Below the pieces are notes generated by a model, which did not search any database, was not told the DNA's origin, and saw only the letters and a program-made list of their open reading frames with translations. Shown here one piece after another: positions 7,166 to 11,655 of a DNA stretch of 11,655 nucleotides. Location of the stretch: positions 1 through 11,655 of the forward strand of contig CALFMX010000303.1 of NCBI GenBank assembly GCA_937902565.1, given 5' to 3'. The translations under genes and the position numbers were made by a program. How positions within the stretch are numbered: position 1 is the first letter of the stretch; each line of letters starts with the position of its first letter. This stretch comes from an uncultured Spirochaetales bacterium. GTDB taxonomy: Bacteria; Spirochaetota; Spirochaetia; Sphaerochaetales; Sphaerochaetaceae.

Positions 7166-7255
7166 TCCATTCCTCGATTCGCCATATAAGGCCATGTGGC
7201 CACACACGGTAATTTGAAGCCCAACAGTGAGTAACACCCATCTTATGAGCACGTA

Positions 7256-7284
7256 TTCATACTACTTTTCTCAGTAAAAAGTAA
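7256..7284 (-). promoter_or_regulatory. Candidate promoter for the grpE-dnaK-dnaJ-rlmB unit
   Basis: On the minus strand, TTACTT (7279-7284) lies 17 nt ahead of TATGAA (7256-7261), giving a leader of roughly 85 nt before grpE. The match is weak and overlaps the upstream terminator. An inverted repeat, TACTTTT (7277-7283) with AAAAGTA (7263-7269), covers the spacer and might be an operator or simply a stem. A promoter must exist in 7166-7275 or nearby if the terminator is effective, and this is the best pair I see. I found no CIRCE (TTAGCACTC with its inverted partner) and no convincing sigma-32-type site. Confidence 0.25.
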
Positions 7285-7299
7285 CCCGATCTCGGGCTA
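7276..7299 (-). terminator. Intrinsic terminator after the coiled-coil gene
   Basis: On the minus strand, TAGCCCG (7293-7299) pairs with CGGGTTA (7282-7288), one pair being G-T, around a 4-nt loop. A C and then five T (7276-7280) follow. It lies about 30 nt beyond the stop of the coiled-coil gene. The stem is short, so read-through into grpE is possible. Confidence 0.6.
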
Positions 7300-7329
7300 G
7301 AAATAACATACTAACACCCTAACAGAGCG

Positions 7330-8910
7330 TCAAGAGCCAAACTCATCCTCTTCGTCCAAGGAGATCTCCTCCTCTTCTCCATCCGGGATGTACTCGATCC
7401 ACTCCTGCTCCTCTCTTCTTTCGATCTCATCAAGGTGGTCCGCTCCTTCCTCAAGAAGGGCAAGCTCCTCCTCAGGAGCGCGTGTGGGCGTATCGACGAT
7501 CTCCGTCTCTTCAAGCGGAAGCTCATCTTCATCATCATCGAGCAACTCTTCTATGGACTCTTCGACAGGGGTGTCAGCCTCGTCGTCGGTATCTTCCTCT
7601 TCTTCCTCGAGGGGGGAATCGTCTTCATCCTCATCGTCGTCGAGCAGCTCTTCGATGGGCTCCTCCTCTCGGGAGGAGGGCTCCTCTTCCTTAAAGGCGC
7701 TGATAAGCTCATCCTGCCTCTCGATGAGCTGCAGCGAGAGGGCGGCCAATGAGCTTTGGAGGCTCTCCTGTTCCGCTTTTGACTGGGTGTTGGATGCCAG
7801 CAGGGCCTTCTTCTCCTCGATCATCTGATCGAGGTCCTTGCGCAGCGCCGCCGTCTCTTCCCTCAGGTGGGTACGGACTTCCAAAAGTTCCCGTCGGCGG
7901 AGCTCATCGCGTCGGATGGACTCCTTACTATCTCTGCTCAGCTTCTGCATCAGCTGGATCTCCTCGCTGTATTCGGCGAGGTTGGCCTCTTGCTGGCGGA
8001 TGAGCAGTGCATTGAGCTCTTCGCTCTGGGTTGCCCGGTCTTCAAGATCCTGGATGAAGCCGATGATGACACCGACCATCCCCTTGAAGGTCTCGTCGGT
8101 ACGTTCGACCGAACGGTCCACCATCGTCTGCAGTTCGCTGTCACACGACGTGGCAAACGCTTGGAGGTGGCTGGAGAAGGTCTCGTTGGTTTGCTTGATC
8201 AGCGCGTCAAGGTTCTCTCTGTGCTGCGCCAACAGCTCCTCAAACTGGGCTGTAGTTGTGGCGATTGTCTGCTCCTGGGCCCGTTGCTGGGAGCGCAGGC
8301 GCTCGACCAATTCATCAAAGGCTGACGCTGTCGTCTGGAGAATCCCTTCGCCCTGGCTCTGCAGCTCCTTAATCTTGTGCTCGTACTCGTCATAGCGGTT
8401 GTCCAGCCGTGACTCGAAGTTCTCATAGCGGGCCTGCTCCTCCTCCATCGAACGCTCGAACTCCTCTGTGTGCTGGGCTAGGCGGGCGTCAAACTGCCGG
8501 ATCTTCTCATTGACCGCCTCGAGGCGTTCCGTCTCACGCTTGACCTGGCCGATCCTCCCCTCGACCGATGCGGTGGTCGCACCAAGGCGGGAGATGGAGT
8601 CGCGATAGGTGTTCAGGACATCCTGGAGCTTGGCGAGGTCATCGCTTCGATTCTGCAGGTCGGCAAGCTGGGCATCGAGGGCGATGCTCAGCGTCTTGGA
8701 GGTTTCGGTGCGCTTGTTGATGCGCTCCTCCGTCAGCTGGGCGCTCTCCCTGAAGTTCTGGATAACCCGTTCGACCTCGGCGGAGAAGTCGTCCATGCGC
8801 TTCTTGATCAGATCGAGGCGACGGTTACGCTTATCATCGAGCCTGATCAGGTAGATGATGACCAACGTGATCAAAAAGAATAGTACCGGCAACAAGAGTT
8901 CAAGTCCCAT
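7330..8910 (-). CDS. Membrane-anchored coiled-coil protein with acidic tail (spirochaete-type)
   Basis: A 526-residue protein without a catalytic domain that I recognise. Residues 5-23 form one transmembrane helix, followed by a basic stretch (DDKRNRRLDLIKKR), so the bulk should face the cytoplasm. About 40-400 is almost continuous heptad-like coiled coil rich in Glu, Gln, Arg and Leu. A break near 276-288 (KGMVGVIIGFIQDL) looks like a short hydrophobic helix. The C-terminal 120 residues are extremely acidic and contain a duplicated block: EEPIEELLDDDEDE (416-429) and EESIEELLDDDEDE (450-463), each followed by a PLEE-containing segment. It resembles the long coiled-coil proteins of spirochaetes that some pipelines call SpiroCoCo; their function is not established, and structural roles at the envelope are inferred. 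The start at 8910 has AAGGGGG upstream. It follows the HAD gene by 17 nt and ends before an intrinsic terminator. Confidence 0.85.
   Translation of the reverse strand: MGLELLLPVLFFLITLVIIYLIRLDDKRNRRLDLIKKRMDDFSAEVERVIQNFRESAQLTEERINKRTETSKTLSIALDAQLADLQNRSDDLAKLQDVLNTYRDSISRLGATTASVEGRIGQVKRETERLEAVNEKIRQFDARLAQHTEEFERSMEEEQARYENFESRLDNRYDEYEHKIKELQSQGEGILQTTASAFDELVERLRSQQRAQEQTIATTTAQFEELLAQHRENLDALIKQTNETFSSHLQAFATSCDSELQTMVDRSVERTDETFKGMVGVIIGFIQDLEDRATQSEELNALLIRQQEANLAEYSEEIQLMQKLSRDSKESIRRDELRRRELLEVRTHLREETAALRKDLDQMIEEKKALLASNTQSKAEQESLQSSLAALSLQLIERQDELISAFKEEEPSSREEEPIEELLDDDEDEDDSPLEEEEEDTDDEADTPVEESIEELLDDDEDELPLEETEIVDTPTRAPEEELALLEEGADHLDEIERREEQEWIEYIPDGEEEEISLDEEDEFGS
7522..7665 (-). 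repeat. Coding repeat in the acidic tail of the coiled-coil protein
   Basis: Two copies of a 42-nt coding block (7624-7665 and 7522-7563) start 102 nt apart, equal to 34 codons. They encode nearly the same 14 residues (EE-P/S-IEELLDDDEDE). The nucleotide copies differ at several third positions, including CTG/TTG for Leu and GAC/GAT for Asp. The duplication is therefore either not recent or its protein sequence is kept by selection. Confidence 0.75.
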
Positions 8911-8927
8911 GGCCTACCCCCTTCTTC

Positions 8928-9623
8928 TTACAGTATCAGAGCTGCCAGCTCCTTCCAAGAGTTTACTATCATATCAGCATCGGGGTAGCGCCCCGAGTCC
9001 CTCTTGCCGATGAGGGCGGTGTGCATCCCCACCCCCTTTGCCCCAACACAATCCTTGGAGTAGGAGTCGCCGACGTAGAGCACCTCACTGCCAGGACAGG
9101 CAAGGGCATCGAGTATGAGGGCGAAGGCACTCGGATGGGGCTTGAGGTAGCCACTCTCCTCACTGCTGAACGCCATATCCACAAGATCCTCGATACCCAG
9201 GGTCTCCAGCTTGCGCGCGATGGGAAAGTCACTGAGCACGACGATGAGCACGCCTTGCTCCTTGGCCTGAAGCAGGGTCTCTCTCAGGTGGGCAAAGGGC
9301 TTGATGGAGAGAAAGGAGCGCTCCCAGGCGGCATAGAACTGGCTGTCGATAGCCGCCTGCACTGCCGGGATATCGCCTGAGCCCATCCGCCCTGCGACCA
9401 TGGAGGCTTGGCGCCTCAGCAACCCCTCACGGTTTGGCGGCGTGGTCGCCCTCTCCTCCTGCTCTCGGCGATACGCCGTCCGTACCTTGTTGAACGCGAG
9501 GGCCAGGCGGAGGGATGGGAAGGAGGAGCGCACCATCCGGGCATTGAGCATCCGCCGGGGATAGAGGGTCCCATCGATGTCCAAGGCGAGATAGCGTACT
9601 CCGTGATCAAGGAGAAACCCCAT
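8928..9623 (-). CDS. HAD-superfamily hydrolase (phosphatase-like)
   Basis: A 231-residue cytoplasmic hydrolase, probably a phosphatase acting on a small phosphorylated metabolite. All four HAD motifs are present: motif I LDIDGT (nucleophile D15, acid D17), motif II VVLSDF (S131), motif III K161 in GYLKPHP, and motif IV VGDSYSKD (D186, D191) for magnesium binding. Residues 20-110 form a helical, Arg-rich cap, as in subfamily I (Gph/HAD-IA-like) enzymes. I chose ATG at 9623 (MGFLLDHGVRYLALDIDGT). The frame is open further upstream, but that part lies inside der and is Arg/Ser/Pro-rich like an off-frame reading. The start lies one base after the der stop (TGA-G-ATG), with GAGG just upstream inside der, so translation is probably coupled. 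The substrate cannot be deduced. Confidence 0.9.
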   Translation of the reverse strand: MGFLLDHGVRYLALDIDGTLYPRRMLNARMVRSSFPSLRLALAFNKVRTAYRREQEERATTPPNREGLLRRQASMVAGRMGSGDIPAVQAAIDSQFYAAWERSFLSIKPFAHLRETLLQAKEQGVLIVVLSDFPIARKLETLGIEDLVDMAFSSEESGYLKPHPSAFALILDALACPGSEVLYVGDSYSKDCVGAKGVGMHTALIGKRDSGRYPDADMIVNSWKELAALIL

Positions 9624-9624
9624 C

Positions 9625-11190
9625 TCAGCCTCGCTTCTTGGTAGCGCTACGCCGGCTCTTCTGGTGTTGTTGCTGCTTCTCCTGCCGCTTCCGGCCCTTG
9701 TCCAGGGCGGCAAGGTTTCCGGGCTTGCGGGCCTTGGGCTTTGCCACCGCCCGTCCGCCGCCCACCGGCTGCTTGGCCGGCTTTGCCGCAACCGGCTCAC
9801 TCGCCCGCTTCACCCCCCGCTCATTGAGGGAGGGGTTGCGCTTGCGCTCCCTGAGGTCGATCTCCAGGGGCACCGAATCGAAGCCGAGGTCCCGGCGGAT
9901 GCTGTTCTTCAAGAACTGCACATAGCCTTGGGGAAAGCCCTTGACCCGGTTGACGAAGAGGAGGAAGCGGACCGGATGGGTTGAGGTCTGGGTTCCATAG
10001 TAGATCTTGAAGTACCCGCCGGAATCACGTGGCGGCTGGTACGCCTGGCCCCACTCGATGATCGCCTCGTTGAGGCGGGCAGTCTCCACCCGGCGGTTGA
10101 GCTGGCGCCACACCGACCAGACGGTATCGAGCATCTTGCCGATGTCGATCCCCTTCAACGCACTGATGAAGGTGATCGGGGCGAAGGAGAGGATGGGGAA
10201 GAGGAACCGGACCCGATCCTTGATGGCTGCCTGCTCGTTCTCAATACCGGTGAGCAGGTCACTCTTGTTGAGCACCAGGATGATGCCCTTGCCCCTGCGG
10301 ACGATGAGGGCGGCAATCTTCTTGTCCTGTTCGGAGAGCCCTTCGACCGCATCGACGACCAGGAGGACCACATCACACTCATCGATTGTCTTGATCGCCC
10401 GGTTGACCGAGTAGTATTCGACGTTCTCATCGACCTTGCTCTTGCGCCTGATACCGGCGGTATCGAGGACCTTGAACTCGGTCCCCTTGTAGACGAATGA
10501 GGCGGAGACCACGTCCCGGGTCGTGCCCGCGACATCGCTGACGATGGAGATGTCATCGCCGACGAGGAGGTTTGCCAGGGTGGACTTGCCGGTATTGGGC
10601 TTGCCCATGATGGCCAGCTTGATCACCTCCTCCCTCTCCACCACCTGCTCCTGGGGGGTGAGGCCGAGCAGCTCGAGCAGAATCTCCTCCAGCTCGCCGA
10701 TCCCGTGGCCGTGGGCTGCCGAGATGCCCAGTACCCGTTGGTAGCCGTAGGCGAAGAACTCCCACACCATATCCATGTGCTTGGGGTCGTCGATCTTGTT
10801 CACCGCGAGCACCAGCTTGTCGGCGTAGGGGCGCAGATGGGCGAGCAGCTCCTCATCCTCACTGCTGATCTCCCGTGCCTCCATCAGGAAGATGATGGCG
10901 TCGCTCTTCTCCAGAAGGCCCATGCTGCGCTCGGTGACCAGGTCATCGAGGCCCTCCCGTTCGTACTTGATACCCCCGCTGTCCACCAGCGTGACCGGAT
11001 GGCCCTCGAGGTACCAGCGCTCGCTGATAGCGTCGCGGGTCACCCCCGGTGTCGGGTCGGTGATCGCCCGCCTCTTGCCCACCAGGCGGTTGAAGAGGGT
11101 TGATTTCCCAACGTTCGGCCTTCCGATGATGGAGATCATCGGAATCTTCTGCTCATGTTCAAATGGTGGTGATATGATCGAATCGGTCAT
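9625..11190 (-). CDS. der: Ribosome-assembly double GTPase Der (EngA) with basic tail
   Basis: Essential GTPase that binds the 50S subunit during its maturation. It has 521 residues, longer than the 436-490 of B. subtilis and E. coli Der. G domain 1 has P-loop GRPNVGKST (23-31), DSGG (70-73) and NKID (131-134). G domain 2 has GKPNTGKST (196-204), DTAG (243-246) and NKSD (308-311). The KH-like domain covers about 365-450 and includes GYFKIYYGTQT and RRDLGFDSVPLEI. The extra length is a C-terminal tail (450-521) rich in Lys, Arg, Gln and Ala and probably disordered, perhaps contacting rRNA. I kept ATG at 11190 because GGGAG lies about 7 nt upstream. It overlaps ptsI by 32 nt. A start at 11139 (MISIIGRPNVGKS) is possible and closer to other Der N-termini but has a poorer ribosome site. 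The HAD gene follows at 1 nt. Confidence 0.97.
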   Translation of the reverse strand: MTDSIISPPFEHEQKIPMISIIGRPNVGKSTLFNRLVGKRRAITDPTPGVTRDAISERWYLEGHPVTLVDSGGIKYEREGLDDLVTERSMGLLEKSDAIIFLMEAREISSEDEELLAHLRPYADKLVLAVNKIDDPKHMDMVWEFFAYGYQRVLGISAAHGHGIGELEEILLELLGLTPQEQVVEREEVIKLAIMGKPNTGKSTLANLLVGDDISIVSDVAGTTRDVVSASFVYKGTEFKVLDTAGIRRKSKVDENVEYYSVNRAIKTIDECDVVLLVVDAVEGLSEQDKKIAALIVRRGKGIILVLNKSDLLTGIENEQAAIKDRVRFLFPILSFAPITFISALKGIDIGKMLDTVWSVWRQLNRRVETARLNEAIIEWGQAYQPPRDSGGYFKIYYGTQTSTHPVRFLLFVNRVKGFPQGYVQFLKNSIRRDLGFDSVPLEIDLRERKRNPSLNERGVKRASEPVAAKPAKQPVGGGRAVAKPKARKPGNLAALDKGRKRQEKQQQHQKSRRSATKKRG

Positions 11191-11655
11191 GCATCCACTC
11201 CCGTATATACGTATTGATCGTCTGATAGGAGTCCATCAAGAGGACCTCCTCGGCCAGGGTCCTGGCCTCTTCAGAGGAGACTGAGCGCAGGATCTTGCGA
11301 ACCTGCAGGAGGCTCTGCACCCCCATGCTCAGCTCATCCAGCCCCAGTCCGGCCAACAGCACGGAACAGAGTGGATCACTGCCCATCTCACCGCAGAGGG
11401 AGACCGGGATCCCCTCTCTGTGGGCCATGTCGACGACCATCTTGATCAGTCGGAGGACCCCTGGATGAAATGGTTGGTAGAGATAGGCAATCTTCTCGTT
11501 GCCCCGGTCCACCGCGATGGTGTATTGGATCAGGTCATTGGTGCCGATGGAGAAGAAGTCGACGCGCTTGGCGAGGATATCGGCACAGAGGGCAGATGAG
11601 GGGACCTCGATCATCGTACCGACCAGGTAGTCCACCTTGACGCCGAACTCGGCCT
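11159..11655 (-). CDS. ptsI: PTS enzyme I, phosphoenolpyruvate-protein phosphotransferase (C-terminal part)
   Basis: Only the last 164 codons are in the window; the frame runs open through the edge. Enzyme I takes phosphate from phosphoenolpyruvate and passes it to HPr, the first step of sugar uptake by the phosphotransferase system. The visible part is the C-terminal PEP-binding barrel. It shows GTMIEVPSSAL, the PEP-utiliser signature region DFFSIGTNDLIQYTIAVDR with its metal- and PEP-binding Asn and Asp, and SLCGEMGSDP, whose Cys is the proton donor at the active site. It ends at a normal distance after this. The last 10 codons overlap the start of der. The PEP-utiliser fold is shared with PEP synthase and pyruvate phosphate dikinase, but the spacing and sequence match enzyme I. 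The phosphohistidine domain lies outside the window. Confidence 0.94.
   Translation of the reverse strand, partial: AEFGVKVDYLVGTMIEVPSSALCADILAKRVDFFSIGTNDLIQYTIAVDRGNEKIAYLYQPFHPGVLRLIKMVVDMAHREGIPVSLCGEMGSDPLCSVLLAGLGLDELSMGVQSLLQVRKILRSVSSEEARTLAEEVLLMDSYQTINTYIREWMHDRFDHITTI

Noticed and set aside
7190..7204. Palindromes GGCCATGTGGCC and TGTGGCCACA ahead of grpE
   Set aside because: The two short symmetric elements overlap, have no spacer, and no known operator matches them; too little to call.
7166..7252. 29-residue extension of GrpE
   Set aside because: The residues do not resemble GrpE, whereas ATG 7165 has GAGGA at suitable spacing and a typical acidic start.
7232..7319. Direct repeat GGGTGTTA on the minus strand at 7312-7319 and 7232-7239
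   Set aside because: Only 8 bases are shared, 80 bp apart, with poor extension; chance is enough to explain it.
7388..7828. Serine-rich plus-strand frame
   Set aside because: It is the antisense shadow of the Glu/Asp codons in the acidic tail (GAG/GAA/GAT read as CTC/TTC/ATC and, in shifted frames, as Ser codons).
9624..9800. 59-residue N-terminal extension of the HAD protein
   Set aside because: It lies wholly within der in another frame, is Arg/Ser/Pro-rich like off-frame reading, and the ATG at 9623 gives a standard HAD N-terminus with a ribosome site.

Overview
The window reads as an ordinary chromosomal stretch from a spirochaete, most likely a Sphaerochaeta-like one. This is inferred from the style of the solute-binding protein leader (a hydrophobic core running into FAAGAKE), from a long membrane-anchored coiled-coil protein of a kind seen in spirochaetes, and from the mix of phosphotransferase (PTS) and sugar-type ABC transport genes. 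Base composition looks GC-rich by eye, probably in the upper fifties; I did not compute it. All nine genes lie on the minus strand, so transcription runs from high to low coordinates.

In transcription order, 11655 to 8928 holds the 3' end of PTS enzyme I (ptsI), the double GTPase der and a HAD-family hydrolase. They overlap or nearly touch (32-nt overlap, then 1 nt between stop and start). A 526-residue coiled-coil membrane protein with a strongly acidic, internally duplicated tail follows (8910-7330), and an intrinsic terminator closes that block near 7276-7299.

The Hsp70 chaperone set comes next: grpE (7165-6605), dnaK (6528-4609) and dnaJ (4509-3382), followed at 9 nt by the 23S rRNA methyltransferase gene rlmB (3372-2623). 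A perfect 10-bp hairpin with a UUCG loop sits between dnaK and dnaJ. A strong intrinsic terminator at 2572-2600 ends this unit. No hrcA gene and no recognisable CIRCE element were found.

After a 289-nt intergenic region carrying a candidate promoter and three phased TGCA elements, the last unit begins. It has a periplasmic binding protein of the DUF3798 type (2333-1125) and the 5' part of a double-domain sugar-type ABC ATPase (986 to the window edge). The 138-nt gap between them is filled by three consecutive stem-loops. The permease genes are presumably beyond position 1.

Most of the window is housekeeping. The points most worth following are the DUF3798 transporter of unknown substrate with its structured intergenic RNA, the acidic-tailed coiled-coil protein, and the dnaK-dnaJ hairpin. 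I found no mobile element, CRISPR array, tRNA or rRNA, and no evidence of a wholly new system.
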